A DNA stretch of 64,000 bases from Burkholderia pyrrocinia (lineage in GTDB: Bacteria; Pseudomonadota; Gammaproteobacteria; Burkholderiales; Burkholderiaceae), in the NCBI RefSeq assembly GCF_018417535.1, contig NZ_CP070978.1:2728001-2792000 (forward strand), given 5' to 3'. The notes below the pieces were generated by a model that did no database searches, was not told the origin of the DNA, and was given only the letters and a program-made list of their open reading frames with translations. Positions 50,605 to 59,692 of this stretch are shown here, piece by piece; the first letter of the stretch is position 1, and each line of letters begins with the position of its first letter. The position numbers were made by a program, and so were the translations under genes.

Positions 50605-51348
50605 ATGACGGACTACGGAATCAGCCATTGGTGGGCGCAAGGCGATCCGATGACGCGCGCGGTCGCGCTGTTGCTCGTCGCGATGTCGATCGCGTCGTGG
50701 ACGGTGATCGTGATCAAGGCGATCGAACTCGCCGGCATCCGCCGCCGCGCGGCGCGCGCGGAAGCGCGCTTTTGGGATGCCGACGGCATCGGCAGCGGAA
50801 TGTGCGCATTCGGCGGTCCGGGCATGCCGTACTTCGATCTCGTGCGCGCGGGCGAAGCGGCGATCGCACATCACGAAGCGAGCCGGCACCGCCTCCACGA
50901 CCGGATCGACCCGAGCGACTGGCTGTCGCGCAGCCTGAAGACGTCGGTCGACGAATCGGCGGCACGGCTGCAGCGCGGGCTCGGCGTGCTCGCGTCGATC
51001 GGCAGCACGGCGCCGTTCGTCGGACTGTTGGGCACCGTCTGGGGGATCTATCACGCGCTGCTGTCGCTCGGCGCTGCGGGCGATGCGAGCCTCGATCGCG
51101 TCGCCGGGCCGGTCGGCGAGGCGCTCGTGATGACGGCGCTCGGGCTGTGCGTCGCGATCCCCGCCGTGCTCGGCTACAACACGCTGGCGCGGCTGTCGCG
51201 CGATATCGTCGCGCGCCTGAACCGTTTCGCGCACGGCCTGCATCTGTTGTTGCTGACGGGCGGCAGCCCCGCGACGGCCGGGCGGCCGGACCGGATGACC
51301 GCTTCGTCGAGCGACGCGCAGCCGGCCGTCGCAGGCGTGCGCGCATGA
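50605..51348 (+). CDS. exbB: ExbB/TolQ proton channel protein
   Basis: 247-aa MotA/TolQ/ExbB family proton-channel protein with three membrane segments: residues 17-37 and the pair near 130-200. The conserved core GVLASIGSTAPFVGLLGTVWGIY and EALVMTALGLCVAIPAVLGYN is present. ATG 50605 is chosen since AGGA lies 9 bases upstream; ATG 50587 overlapping the tonB stop is an alternative. The stop overlaps exbD by four bases. Confidence 0.93.
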   Translation: MTDYGISHWWAQGDPMTRAVALLLVAMSIASWTVIVIKAIELAGIRRRAARAEARFWDADGIGSGMCAFGGPGMPYFDLVRAGEAAIAHHEASRHRLHDRIDPSDWLSRSLKTSVDESAARLQRGLGVLASIGSTAPFVGLLGTVWGIYHALLSLGAAGDASLDRVAGPVGEALVMTALGLCVAIPAVLGYNTLARLSRDIVARLNRFAHGLHLLLLTGGSPATAGRPDRMTASSSDAQPAVAGVRA

Positions 51349-51782
51349 ACGCCGGGCCTGACGATCGCGACGACGGATTGGCGCTCGCGGCCGACATCAA
51401 CATGACGCCGCTGATCGACGTGATGCTCGTGCTGCTGGTGGTATTCATGGTGACGTTGCCGGTGCTGCATCACGCTGCGCGCATTGCATTGCCTCGGGCG
51501 GCGAGCCAGCGGGAGGATCTACGCGTGCCGCACGTGGACGTCGCGATCGACGCGAGCGGCGGCGTAAGCTGGGACGCGCATCCGGTGTCCGAAACCGAAC
51601 TGCCGGCGCGTCTTGCCGCGGCGGCCCGCGCCACGCCCCAGCCGGAAGTGCGTCTGTCGGCCGATCGCGCGGCCCGCTACGACGGCGTCGCGAAGTTGCT
51701 GTCGGCGGCGCAAGCGGCCGGTCTCGCGAAGATCGGCTTCGTCACCGATCCCGCATCCGCGCGGCAACCCTTGCGCCAGTAG
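51345..51782 (+). CDS. exbD: ExbD/TolR family protein
   Basis: 145-aa partner of ExbB with one N-terminal membrane helix. The start has the hallmark INMTPLIDVMLVLLVVFMV; the Asp in PLIDV is the proton-path residue. The C-terminal periplasmic domain is RaxTonB-like (VRLSADRAARYDGVAKLLSAAQAAG in part). Last gene of the pqq-tonB-exbBD run; the next gene downstream is on the other strand. Confidence 0.94.
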   Translation: MNAGPDDRDDGLALAADINMTPLIDVMLVLLVVFMVTLPVLHHAARIALPRAASQREDLRVPHVDVAIDASGGVSWDAHPVSETELPARLAAAARATPQPEVRLSADRAARYDGVAKLLSAAQAAGLAKIGFVTDPASARQPLRQ

Positions 51783-52008
51783 TACAACAAGGGCCTTCCC
51801 GCTGCCAGCGAAACCCGACAACGAAGCGAACGGGCGCCGACGCCTGCTGCCGCTCGCTCGCCGGCAACGAACGCGTGTTCCCCCTCCAGATACAACACGG
51901 GCGGCGACGAGATCGATCGTCATCGCCTGCGTGCTGCCGTGCCGGGTCAGCTTCGCTTCCGGCCGACTTCAAGCCGCCCGGCAAGGCGAACGAAATCAAA
52001 CCGCGACA

Positions 52009-52347
52009 TCACCCGTCGTCGGCCTTTGCCTGCAGATCCTTCAACCCCTGAATCACGACCAGCAGCGCGCGCCCATGCTCGTCGGAGCCGTCCCATGCAT
52101 CGACGATCGCGTCGCGCAGCAGGTCGTTATAGCGGCGGCGCGACGGCCCGGCATCGACACCATAGAAACTGCATAGCTTATTGAATGGCGCGCTGCGGCG
52201 CAGCCGATGCCCGTTCGACAGCCGCAGGCGCGACACGGTTGGCTGGCTGACCCCGGAAAGTCGCGCGATTTCGCTGGACGAGCGTGTATCTGCCATCAGG
52301 CGGCGCAACAGGTCTTGAACGGGAAAATCCTGGTCCGGGGCTTCCAT
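52009..52347 (-). CDS. XRE-type helix-turn-helix regulator
   Basis: 112-aa DNA-binding protein. The HTH is MADTRSSSEIARLSGVSQPTVSRL (helices at about residues 17-40). A C-terminal helical part (LLRDAIVDAWDGSDEHGRALLVVIQGLKDLQ) may dimerise. ATG 52347 is chosen because a TATAAT -10 box (minus strand, 52360-52355) ends seven bases before it. The in-frame ATG at 52356 overlaps that box and could not be transcribed, so the mRNA may be leaderless. It is divergent from the unknown 52426 gene. Confidence 0.75.
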   Translation of the reverse strand: MEAPDQDFPVQDLLRRLMADTRSSSEIARLSGVSQPTVSRLRLSNGHRLRRSAPFNKLCSFYGVDAGPSRRRYNDLLRDAIVDAWDGSDEHGRALLVVIQGLKDLQAKADDG

Positions 52348-52354
52348 GCGATGC

Positions 52355-52360
52355 ATTATA
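52355..52360 (-). promoter_or_regulatory. -10 box of the XRE gene
   Basis: Perfect TATAAT on the minus strand, seven bases from ATG 52347. No good -35 is seen (TTCAAC at 17 bp). A TATACCTATAC direct repeat overlaps it and may be an autoregulatory site. Confidence 0.5.
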
Positions 52361-52425
52361 CCTATACAGTTACGGCTGTTGAATGGGCTTCCTGTCACCA
52401 GCGAGGCTGTATCCCGAGAAAGTTG

Positions 52426-53325
52426 ATGACACTGAAACACCTCCCACCCACGTTCTGCTGGACGAAGATCGGTACCGAGTCCGGCGAGGAACTGCCGACC
52501 GTCGTGCTCCGCAAGGAATGGGAGCGCCGGCTTGGGGGCGGGCGTTTTCTGTGGGGCATCAACCAGCCGCTCGGCAGCAGCGCGCAAGTCGCCGCGCATC
52601 GCACGGGCTCGCTGCTCGCGCTGTTTTCGCCGGTCGCGTCGCGTCCGCGCGCGGGCGAGCGCAAGGACGCGCTGCTATGGAATGCGTGGGTCGACGCGAG
52701 CGGTCAGGTTCGGCCGCTTCCGCCGCACACGTTCATCGCGAGCCGCTCGACGCTGCCGTCGGGCCGGCGTCGCGAGCAGCACTACGCGCTCGTGTGCGCG
52801 TCGTCCACCGCGCTGACGGTCGGCACGCAGTTGCGCGTGTTTCCCGATCGCCTGCGCAGCGTGAGCACGGGCAAACCGCTTGGCGCCGCACAGGGTGCGG
52901 CCGTGGTCGATTGCATCGGGCGTGCGAAGGAGCAGACGGGCAAGAGCTATCCGCTCGCGCTGTCGGTCGAGCTCGAAGCACCTTATTTCGTGCGGCTCGC
53001 GCAGCCGTGCGTGCTGAAGGCGCGCGATCTCGCGGAAGTGAACAAGGCGACGCGCGCGGGCGATTTCGATCGCTTCGTCGAGCTGGTTGCACGCTTGCGC
53101 GGCCGTTCGCCGACGGATGCCGTGCGCGGCGTCACGCGCGACCTGTTCGACGTGCCGCCGATCGAAACCGCGGCTGCGTATGTTGCGCCCACGCATGCGG
53201 CGCGGCTGCGCAACCGGCCGGCGGCCGAGCATCCGCGCGATCACACGGGCGATCTGTTCGACCTGTCGCCGGGCGAGCCCGCTGGGTTCGGTGGCCTTGC
53301 GCATCCGCGCGTCGGGCGCGCGTGA
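52426..53325 (+). CDS. conserved protein of unknown function
   Basis: 299-aa soluble protein that I cannot place. The N-terminal part has an unusual conserved-looking block FCWTKIGTESGEELPTVVLR followed by GGRFLWGINQPLG and LFSPVASRPR, which looks like an enzyme core, and later HYALVCASS. The C-terminal 110 residues differ and end in a low-complexity tail with repeated DLFD motifs (TRDLFDVPP, TGDLFDLSP). ATG 52426 is preceded by a weak GAGAAAG. No membrane or signal segment. The divergent XRE gene 78 bases away may regulate it. Confidence 0.7.
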   Translation: MTLKHLPPTFCWTKIGTESGEELPTVVLRKEWERRLGGGRFLWGINQPLGSSAQVAAHRTGSLLALFSPVASRPRAGERKDALLWNAWVDASGQVRPLPPHTFIASRSTLPSGRRREQHYALVCASSTALTVGTQLRVFPDRLRSVSTGKPLGAAQGAAVVDCIGRAKEQTGKSYPLALSVELEAPYFVRLAQPCVLKARDLAEVNKATRAGDFDRFVELVARLRGRSPTDAVRGVTRDLFDVPPIETAAAYVAPTHAARLRNRPAAEHPRDHTGDLFDLSPGEPAGFGGLAHPRVGRA

Positions 53326-53532
53326 CGAGAGCGGGAGAGCAGGTCGCGCAAGAATTTGTTGCAATCTCGCCATAGCGGATCGGCGAGCGCGGAGGGACAA
53401 TCGGCACGAAGCGCGCTGCGCGGCGGCCGATGCATCGACAATCGATGCGCCGTGGTTCACGCCGCCGACATGCGCACCACGCACACTGAGTGTCGGCTTG
53501 CTTCACACTGCAACCCTGTAGGAGAAGTGTCG

Positions 53533-53763
53533 ATGTCGACCCACATCTGTTCGCGGGAAGCCCGGGCCGCGCAGCGCTTCGTCGAAGCAACGCGCAACGT
53601 CGATCAGGCGTTTCGTGCCGTGCGCGGCGAAAGCGACGACGACGCCTCGTCGGCCGAATACGCACGCGCGATGTCGCGCCTCGATCGCGCGCTCGACGAA
53701 CTGGCGCGTGCGCAGGAATTCTTCGACCGCGTAGTCCGCGCCGACGCGGCGCGCGGCAACTGA
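53533..53763 (+). CDS. small hypothetical protein
   Basis: 76-aa protein, mostly helical and charged (SREARAAQRFVEATRNVDQA, ...RLDRALDELARAQEFFDRVV), suggesting a coiled coil. A clear Shine-Dalgarno site (AGGAGA) precedes ATG 53533 and codon bias is normal. No family recognised. A hairpin terminator follows. Confidence 0.65.
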   Translation: MSTHICSREARAAQRFVEATRNVDQAFRAVRGESDDDASSAEYARAMSRLDRALDELARAQEFFDRVVRADAARGN

Positions 53764-53811
53764 TTCCGTCGCTTCCGCTGTTTCGCGCGTCGGGCGACGC
53801 GCGGTCATCTT

Positions 53812-53836
53812 CATGCCGGGCGTGCGGCCCGGCATG
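53812..53836. terminator. hairpin between convergent genes
   Basis: CATGCCGGGC-GTGCG-GCCCGGCATG, a perfect 10-bp stem between the small ORF and the aldo/keto reductase gene. Confidence 0.65.
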
Positions 53837-53860
53837 CCAGTCGTTCATCTCATCCCGACT

Positions 53861-54868
53861 TCAGACCTTGCGGCCTTCGACCGGATAACCGGGATCGGTG
53901 TAGCCGTGCGTCGATGCATGCCCGGGCGGCACGAGCGAATCGACGAACCGTTCGTCGTCGGGGCCGAGTTCGAGCGTCAGCGCATCGATGTAGCTGTCCC
54001 AGTGCGCTTCGGTGCGCGGCCCCGCGATGGTCGAGCTGACGATACGGTTCTTCATGACCCACGCGAGCGCGAACGCAACCGACGTCGTGCCGCGCGCGGC
54101 CGCATGCGCGGCCACTTGCTGCGCGATATGCAACGATTCGGGGCGCCATTCCGTCTGCCGGATGCGCCGGTCGCCGCGGCCCGCGCGCGAATCGGCCGGC
54201 GGCTGCGCATCCGCCGCGTATTTGCCGGTCAGCACGCCGCGCGCGAGCGGGCTGTACGGCACGACGCCGATCCCGTAATGTGCGGCGGCCGGAAGCTGTT
54301 CGACTTCGGCCGTGCGATCGACGAGGTTGTACAGCGGTTCGCTCGCGACCGGACGATCGATGCCGAGCTGGTCCGCGAGCCGCACGATCTCGGCGATGCG
54401 CCAGCCTTTGAAATTCGACAGCCCGACGTAGCGCACCTTGCCTTGCCGGATCAGGTCGGCCACCGCGCGCATGCCTTCGTCGAGCGGCGCGTCGGTCAGC
54501 GCGCGATGGAAATAGAGGATATCGATGTAATCGGTGCCGAGCCGCTTCAGGCTCGCGTCGACCGATTCGACGATCCATTTGCGCGACTGGCCCTGCCGGT
54601 TCGGCCCCGCGTCCGGTCCGGCCGGATAGCCGAACTTCGTCGCGACGACCCAACTGTCGCGACGCGGCGCGATCGCGCGACCGACGATTTCTTCCGAGCG
54701 GCCGGCGTGATAGACGTCGGCCGTGTCGATGAAATTGACGCCCTGGTCGAATGCCTTGTCGATGATGCGCGCGGACGTCGCTTCGTCGGTCTCGCCGCCG
54801 AACATCATTGCGCCGAGACACAGCGGCGACACCTTGAGCGCGCTGCGCCCGAGATAGCGGTAATCCAT
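53861..54868 (-). CDS. aldo/keto reductase
   Basis: 335-aa NADPH-dependent (beta/alpha)8-barrel oxidoreductase. The catalytic tetrad is visible as D48 and Y53 (FIDTADVYHAG), K78 (VVATKFGYP) and H121 (YFHRAL). The segment VGLSNFKGW and the cofactor-binding IAGPRTEAHWDSYIDAL are typical of the AKR11/YajO-like group. Aldehyde or ketone substrates; specificity unknown. It is downstream of a carboxymuconolactone-decarboxylase-like gene and a LysR gene on the same strand. Confidence 0.9.
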   Translation of the reverse strand: MDYRYLGRSALKVSPLCLGAMMFGGETDEATSARIIDKAFDQGVNFIDTADVYHAGRSEEIVGRAIAPRRDSWVVATKFGYPAGPDAGPNRQGQSRKWIVESVDASLKRLGTDYIDILYFHRALTDAPLDEGMRAVADLIRQGKVRYVGLSNFKGWRIAEIVRLADQLGIDRPVASEPLYNLVDRTAEVEQLPAAAHYGIGVVPYSPLARGVLTGKYAADAQPPADSRAGRGDRRIRQTEWRPESLHIAQQVAAHAAARGTTSVAFALAWVMKNRIVSSTIAGPRTEAHWDSYIDALTLELGPDDERFVDSLVPPGHASTHGYTDPGYPVEGRKV

Positions 54869-54921
54869 GTTTGAGGCTCCATGCGGGTGTGACCCGCCGG
54901 TTGAATGAAGGCGCGCCGCGC

Positions 54922-55248
54922 TTATACGCCGGCTTCGTCGAACACGCGCTGCGCGATCGGCAATGCCGAGCTCGCGGTCGGCCAGCCCGAGTAGAACGCG
55001 AGGTGCGTGATCGCTTCGATCAGCTCGTCGCGCGTGAGGCCGTTGTCGAGCGCCTTTTTCAGATGGAACGGCAGCTCGTTCACGCGATACAGCGACACGA
55101 GGCTCGCGACCGTGACGAGGCTGCGATCGCGCGGCGACAGGCCGGCGCGCTGCCAGACGTCGCCGAACAGCACGTTGTCGGTGTAGTCGGCGAGCGCGGG
55201 CGCGATGGCGCCGAACGCCTGGTGCGCGGCGGAAGTCGGTTCGGACAT
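54922..55248 (-). CDS. carboxymuconolactone decarboxylase/AhpD-like protein
   Basis: 108-aa all-helical protein of the CMD/AhpD superfamily (VWQRAGLSPRDRSLVTVASLVSL, ...LKKALDNGLTRDELIEAITHLAFYSGWPTAS in parts). The AhpD CxxC pair is absent, so a peroxidase role is unlikely; the His near the C-terminal third matches the decarboxylase branch. ATG 55248 follows GGAG. 53 bases separate it from the reductase gene, suggesting one transcript. Confidence 0.85.
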   Translation of the reverse strand: MSEPTSAAHQAFGAIAPALADYTDNVLFGDVWQRAGLSPRDRSLVTVASLVSLYRVNELPFHLKKALDNGLTRDELIEAITHLAFYSGWPTASSALPIAQRVFDEAGV

Positions 55249-55380
55249 CGAGGGCTCCGGGAAACGTGGGGAACTTCGACGATGGTAGCGACAGGCGCGC
55301 CTACCGATAATCCCCGACAATTCGCATGCACTTATCGAACGGATTCATGAATCGCGGCGCGTTGCCCACGCCTGTGCAAC

Positions 55381-56274
55381 TCATGCGCGATAGCGCAGCG
55401 TATCGACGATCAGTGCGAGCGCGCGCGACGACTGCCGCCGGCTCGCGTAGTACAGGTGATGGCCGGGGAACGTCGGGCACCAGTCGTCGAGCACGCTGTC
55501 GAGGCGGCCGGCGGCGACATGCGGTGCCGCGAGTTCGGCGGGCACGTACGCGAGCCCGTAGCCGGCGAGCGCCGCGTCGAGCATTTCGTACGTGCCGTTG
55601 AACGTGACCTGCCCGTCGACGCGCACCTGCAGCGTGTCGTCGCCGCGCGCGAGTTCCCATGCGTACAGCGCGCCATGTGTCGGCAGGCGCAGGTTGATGC
55701 AGTCGTGCGCGACGAGATCCTGCGGCGACGCGGGGCGTTCGCGTTCCGCGAAATACGCGGGCGCGCCGACGATCGCCATCTTCAGGTCGGGCGAGATGCG
55801 TACGGCGATCATGTCCTTCGCGACCTGGTCGCCGAGCCGGACGCCGATGTCGAAGCGCTCCGCGACGATGTCGGACAGCCCGTAGTCGGTCACGAACTCG
55901 ACCTTCAGGTCGCGATAGTCGCGCAGCACCGGCGCGAGCTTCGGCCACAGCAGCGTGCGGATCATGTAGTCGGTCGCGTTGATGCGCACGGTGCCGGCCG
56001 GCTTGTCGCGCAGTTCCGCGAGCGCCGACAGTTCGGCCTCGATTTCGTCGAAGCGCGGTGCGAGGTTGCGCAGCAGCCGCTCGCCGGCTTCGGTCGGTGC
56101 GACGCTGCGCGTCGTGCGCGTGAGCAGGCGCACGCCGAGGCGTGTTTCGAGCGAGCGGATCGTATGGCTGAGCGCGGATTGCGACACGCCGAGCTGGGCG
56201 GCCGCACGCGTGAAGTTGCGCTCGCGCGCGACGGCGATGAAGGCGAGCAGGTCCGCAAAGTTGTCGCGCGGCAT
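55381..56274 (-). CDS. LysR family transcriptional regulator
   Basis: 297-aa LysR-type regulator: N-terminal HTH (FTRAAAQLGVSQSALSHTIRSLE), then an effector domain. ATG 56274 gives a normal N-terminus; a GTG at 56322 is in frame but adds residues unlike the family. It lies upstream of the CMD-like and reductase genes on the same strand, across a 132-base gap with distant CGATAA/TTATCG arms. It is probably their regulator. Confidence 0.88.
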   Translation of the reverse strand: MPRDNFADLLAFIAVARERNFTRAAAQLGVSQSALSHTIRSLETRLGVRLLTRTTRSVAPTEAGERLLRNLAPRFDEIEAELSALAELRDKPAGTVRINATDYMIRTLLWPKLAPVLRDYRDLKVEFVTDYGLSDIVAERFDIGVRLGDQVAKDMIAVRISPDLKMAIVGAPAYFAERERPASPQDLVAHDCINLRLPTHGALYAWELARGDDTLQVRVDGQVTFNGTYEMLDAALAGYGLAYVPAELAAPHVAAGRLDSVLDDWCPTFPGHHLYYASRRQSSRALALIVDTLRYRA

Positions 56275-56350
56275 GGAGGAAGTCGGGTGGTCGGTGCCAG
56301 CGCATCGTACCACCGCGTTCACCGGGCCGCGCGGCGACGCGGCGCGCGCG

Positions 56351-57241
56351 TCAGCCCGCGCGCGTCATGCCCGGCGCCGGGTTCGCGGGATGGAACGCGT
56401 AGCCGCGATGCTGGAACGACGCCGCGAAGAACCGCATCTGGTAGCGGATCGCATTCGACCAGTAATCCCACGTGTGGCCGCCCGGCCGCTCCGCATAGTC
56501 GTGCGGCACGCCGAGCGCGACGAGCCGTTCGTGCAGCGTGCGGTTCGAGCCGACGAACGCATCGTCGCGACCGCAGTCGATTGTCAGGTCGAGATGCGCG
56601 CGCACGAACGCGCGTGCGCTTTCGACGATCACGTTGCGGTTCCAGAACGACGGATGGCGACCGGGGTCGCCGAACACGTGGTCGATGCCCGGCTCGTCCG
56701 CGCAGCAGCGCGGATCGACCGCGCCGCTGATGCTGCCGGCCGCGCCGAACGTGTCGGGCCGGTCGAGCGCGATGCGCAGTGCGCCGAAGCCGCCCATGCT
56801 GAGCCCGGTGATCGCGCGGGCGCGCTGGGTCGCGATGGTGCGGAAATGCGAATCGACATAGGACACGACTTCGTCGCCGATGAAGGTTTCGTAGCGGCTG
56901 CCCGAATCGAACGGGCTGTCGATGTACCAGCTTTCGTGTCCGCCGTCGGGCATCACGAGGATCACGCGGTAGCGGTCGGCCAGTGCGGCGATGTGCGTGT
57001 TCGACGTCCAGTCGGTATGGTCGCCGCCCGAGCCGTGCAGCAGATAGACGACCGGATAGCGTTCGCCGTCGCGGTTCGCGCGTGCGTAGTCGTCGGGCAG
57101 CACGACGGTCGCCTTGAGCGTCTCGCTCATCGCGGCGCTGGGGATCGCGACGACCCGCGCATGAAACGCGAAGGCGGGGCTCGTGATGGCGAGCAGCAGA
57201 AGCAGCCAGAAGGCGCGCGCCACGTACATCGGTCCTCGCAT
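56351..57241 (-). CDS. secreted esterase (esterase D/antigen 85-like fold)
   Basis: 296-aa exported alpha/beta hydrolase. Signal peptide to about residue 26 (SPAFA-FHARV). VVYLLHGSGGDHTDW, the nucleophile motif GLSMGG, and the C-terminal GGHTWDYW His are present, as in the putative esterase (S-formylglutathione hydrolase/mycolyltransferase) group. ATG 57241 follows GGAG by 8 bases; ATG 57229 is also possible. Substrate unknown. Confidence 0.85.
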   Translation of the reverse strand: MRGPMYVARAFWLLLLLAITSPAFAFHARVVAIPSAAMSETLKATVVLPDDYARANRDGERYPVVYLLHGSGGDHTDWTSNTHIAALADRYRVILVMPDGGHESWYIDSPFDSGSRYETFIGDEVVSYVDSHFRTIATQRARAITGLSMGGFGALRIALDRPDTFGAAGSISGAVDPRCCADEPGIDHVFGDPGRHPSFWNRNVIVESARAFVRAHLDLTIDCGRDDAFVGSNRTLHERLVALGVPHDYAERPGGHTWDYWSNAIRYQMRFFAASFQHRGYAFHPANPAPGMTRAG

Positions 57242-57339
57242 GTGTCGACTCCGTCCGGCGCCGGGCGCCGGGAAAACCCTGTTCGGACGACTCTAGCAAC
57301 CGCGCCTTTCAACCATATTTCGGCGAATCCTACGGGCTG

Positions 57340-58080
57340 TCAGGCGGGCGGCGCGCACACGATGCGCTCGACTGCGTCGCGAAACGCGTCGGGCCGCTCG
57401 GCCGGGATCAGGTGCCCGCAGCGTTCGATCGTGTCGAAGCCGGCGCAGCGCGCGAGCGCCCAGTCCGGCACATGCCAGCCCGCGCGCGAACGTGCGCCCG
57501 CGACCAGCCAGACCGGATGACGCTCGAACACCTGCGCGAGCGCCTCCAGGTAGCCCGGAACGCCCGTCGTCGCGACCACCGAGCGGCCCATCGCGCGCAG
57601 CGTCGACGCCGGCTGGTGCGCGAGCCAGCGGCGTGCGTCGTCGAGCATGCGCGGCGACGGATCGTCGATCGCGCCACGCAGCCACGCGAGCGGATCGGCG
57701 CGCAGGCCGTCGAGCATCGCGTCGGCTTGCGCGGGCGTCATGCGGCCGACCGACGCCGACCAGAACGCATCGTCGAGCGTGAAGTTGCCTTCGACGTTGA
57801 CGATTCGCCGCACGCGCTCGGGGTGCGCATGCGCGAACAGCATCGCGATCGCGCCGCCGACCGAGTGGCCGACGATATCGACCGGCTGCGGGCCGAAACG
57901 CGCGTCGACGGTTTGCCGGACATGCTCGACCTGCGCGGCGAGCGTGATCGCGTCGAACGGCGTCGCGCGATGCGCACCGTAACCGAGCAGGTCGGGGGCG
58001 AGATGCGTGCCGGTCCATCCGTGCACGTCGAACGTGCCGATGAAACCGTGAATGAAGACGACGGGGGGAGGCTGGGTCAT
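57340..58080 (-). CDS. alpha/beta hydrolase
   Basis: 246-aa cytosolic alpha/beta hydrolase. Oxyanion HGFIG, nucleophile motif GHSVGG, acid within the last third and catalytic His in CGHLIPAERPDAF are visible. ATG 58080 overlaps the upstream DinB-like gene by four bases (ATGA), so the two are co-translated. Substrate unknown. Confidence 0.85.
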   Translation of the reverse strand: MTQPPPVVFIHGFIGTFDVHGWTGTHLAPDLLGYGAHRATPFDAITLAAQVEHVRQTVDARFGPQPVDIVGHSVGGAIAMLFAHAHPERVRRIVNVEGNFTLDDAFWSASVGRMTPAQADAMLDGLRADPLAWLRGAIDDPSPRMLDDARRWLAHQPASTLRAMGRSVVATTGVPGYLEALAQVFERHPVWLVAGARSRAGWHVPDWALARCAGFDTIERCGHLIPAERPDAFRDAVERIVCAPPA

Positions 58081-58883
58081 TCGGCGGGCGCGGAAGGAAG
58101 GGGCGGCAACTCGAGCTCGGCGAGCAGTTCGTCGAGTTCGAGCACGTGCGTACGGTCGTGGTCGAGCAGTTCGCGTACGAGTTCGTCGAGCGACATGCGG
58201 CGGATGCCGTCGCGCAATCCGCAGCGCGCGAGCTGCGCGGGTTCCAGCGCGGCGGCGGTCGCACACAGCGCGGCGCGGCTGGTGCGGAATGCCGCGACGG
58301 CACGGTCAAGCGGCTGCGCGAGATAGTCTCGCTGCGCGGCGAGCGCGGTGCCGTCGACCGACGCGATCACCGGCAGTTCGACCGCGCGCACGGCGTCGAT
58401 GCGTTCGGCGAACACCGCGTCGAGGTCGCGCAGGTGGCACGCATGCTCGACGAGCGAGAAGCCGGTGCCGGCCGGGCGACGCGTCCACAGCGCGGCCGGC
58501 ACGTGCGCGGCATACGCGGCGAGCCGGTCGGGCAGGCGGGCCAGCGCGGCGACGACGTCGGCGAACGGCAGCCGTTGCGGATATGCGCTGAATACCGCGC
58601 CATAGCTGAACAGCGTGCCGCCGAGCCGCCCGCGCGCCTGCACGACGTCGTGGCCGTGGCGGCGCATGACTTCCGCGACCATCGCGCCGCAGAACTGGCG
58701 GGCTGTCGTGTCGGTTTCGATTTCGGGGAATGTGCGCGCGATCTCGTGCTGGATCGCGCCGATCGCGGCGACGCCGACGCGCGACAACGCCGCGAATTCC
58801 GGATAGCGCTCGGGTTGCGCGATCAGCGCTTCGAGCTGGGTGCCGAGCGCGGTGGTGCGGAAACGGTCGAAACGGGAATGCAT
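58077..58883 (-). CDS. DinB-like (YfiT/DinB fold) protein with N-terminal extension
   Basis: 268-aa protein. Residues about 100-260 fit the DinB/YfiT four-helix metal-binding fold: the His in SLVEHACHLRDLD and the pair in LLDHDRTHVLELDELL are the likely metal ligands. The first 100 residues are an extra domain I do not recognise (PEIETDTTARQFCGAMVAEV...). Some DinB-fold proteins are thiol transferases using mycothiol or glutathione. It is the first gene of a pair with the hydrolase, behind a perfect inverted repeat. Confidence 0.75.
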   Translation of the reverse strand: MHSRFDRFRTTALGTQLEALIAQPERYPEFAALSRVGVAAIGAIQHEIARTFPEIETDTTARQFCGAMVAEVMRRHGHDVVQARGRLGGTLFSYGAVFSAYPQRLPFADVVAALARLPDRLAAYAAHVPAALWTRRPAGTGFSLVEHACHLRDLDAVFAERIDAVRAVELPVIASVDGTALAAQRDYLAQPLDRAVAAFRTSRAALCATAAALEPAQLARCGLRDGIRRMSLDELVRELLDHDRTHVLELDELLAELELPPLPSAPAE

Positions 58884-58898
58884 GACGAACAGGGTTCA

Positions 58899-58931
58899 CC
58901 GAGTAACGTGACAAAACGATACGTTACTCGG
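58899..58931. promoter_or_regulatory. perfect 11-bp inverted repeat over the DinB-like gene promoter
   Basis: CCGAGTAACGT-N11-ACGTTACTCGG. The arms flank a weak -10 (TATCGT, minus strand, 58921-58916), with a TTGACG -35 at 58945-58940. It looks like a dimeric repressor (for example TetR-type) operator; no such regulator gene is nearby. Confidence 0.7.
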
Positions 58932-59011
58932 TAGGGCTGCGTCAATTCATTTGTTACGATGATTCGGTCGACCGGCGCGCCGACGGCAAGGCGACGCCGG
59001 TTGCACACGCC

Positions 59012-59443
59012 TTATGGGTTTTTCCGGCCTTCGATGTCCGCGCGCAGCCGCGCTTCCTGCTCCTGCAGTTCGGGTGTGAATTCGGCGCCGAAGTCCTCGG
59101 GCGAAAATACCTGCCGGATCTCGATGTCCGAATCGACGGGCATCGGGTTCGGGCAGCGCTTCACCCATTCGACGGCTTCGTCCATCGATTTCACTTCCCA
59201 CAGCCAGTACCCGGCGATGAGTTCCTTGGTTTCGGCGAACGGGCCGTCGATCACCGTCCGGTCCTTGCCGGCGAAGTGCACGCGCTTGCCGCGCGAACTC
59301 GGATGCAGCCCTTCGCCGGCGAGCATCACGCCGGCCTTCACGAGTTCCTCGTTGTACTGGCCCATCGCGGCCAGCAGTTCGGTATCGGGCATCGTGCCCG
59401 ATTCGGAAAGGGCGGTTGCCTTGACGATCACCATGACGCGCAT
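59012..59443 (-). CDS. YCII-related (DGPF) domain protein
   Basis: 143-aa protein of the YciI-like/DGPF family: MRVMVIVKAT start, the hallmark VIDGPFAETKELIAGYWLWEV near residues 65-85 and the EAVEWVKRCPNP segment. Often encoded beside ECF sigma factors, but none is here. ATG 59443 follows AAGGAGAAACAAC. Function in the family is unclear. Confidence 0.88.
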   Translation of the reverse strand: MRVMVIVKATALSESGTMPDTELLAAMGQYNEELVKAGVMLAGEGLHPSSRGKRVHFAGKDRTVIDGPFAETKELIAGYWLWEVKSMDEAVEWVKRCPNPMPVDSDIEIRQVFSPEDFGAEFTPELQEQEARLRADIEGRKNP

Positions 59444-59692
59444 CGTTGTTTCTCCTTGAAGGGAAAAGGTGAGAGGTATGTCGACCGGATAAGCGGCTGA
59501 CAGGTGCTTGCGATGGTACGACGGGCGAGGAGGCCGGAAATCGACACCGTGCGTGAATAAAGTGTCGTCTGGGCGATCAACGAGGAATCGAAGCCGGCGA
59601 TCCGGCGATCCGGCGCGCAGGCGAGCGGTCGCCCGGAGTGCGCCGTCAAAACTGGTATCCTGATCAGCAGCACATTCACGCGGGAGGGTGCC

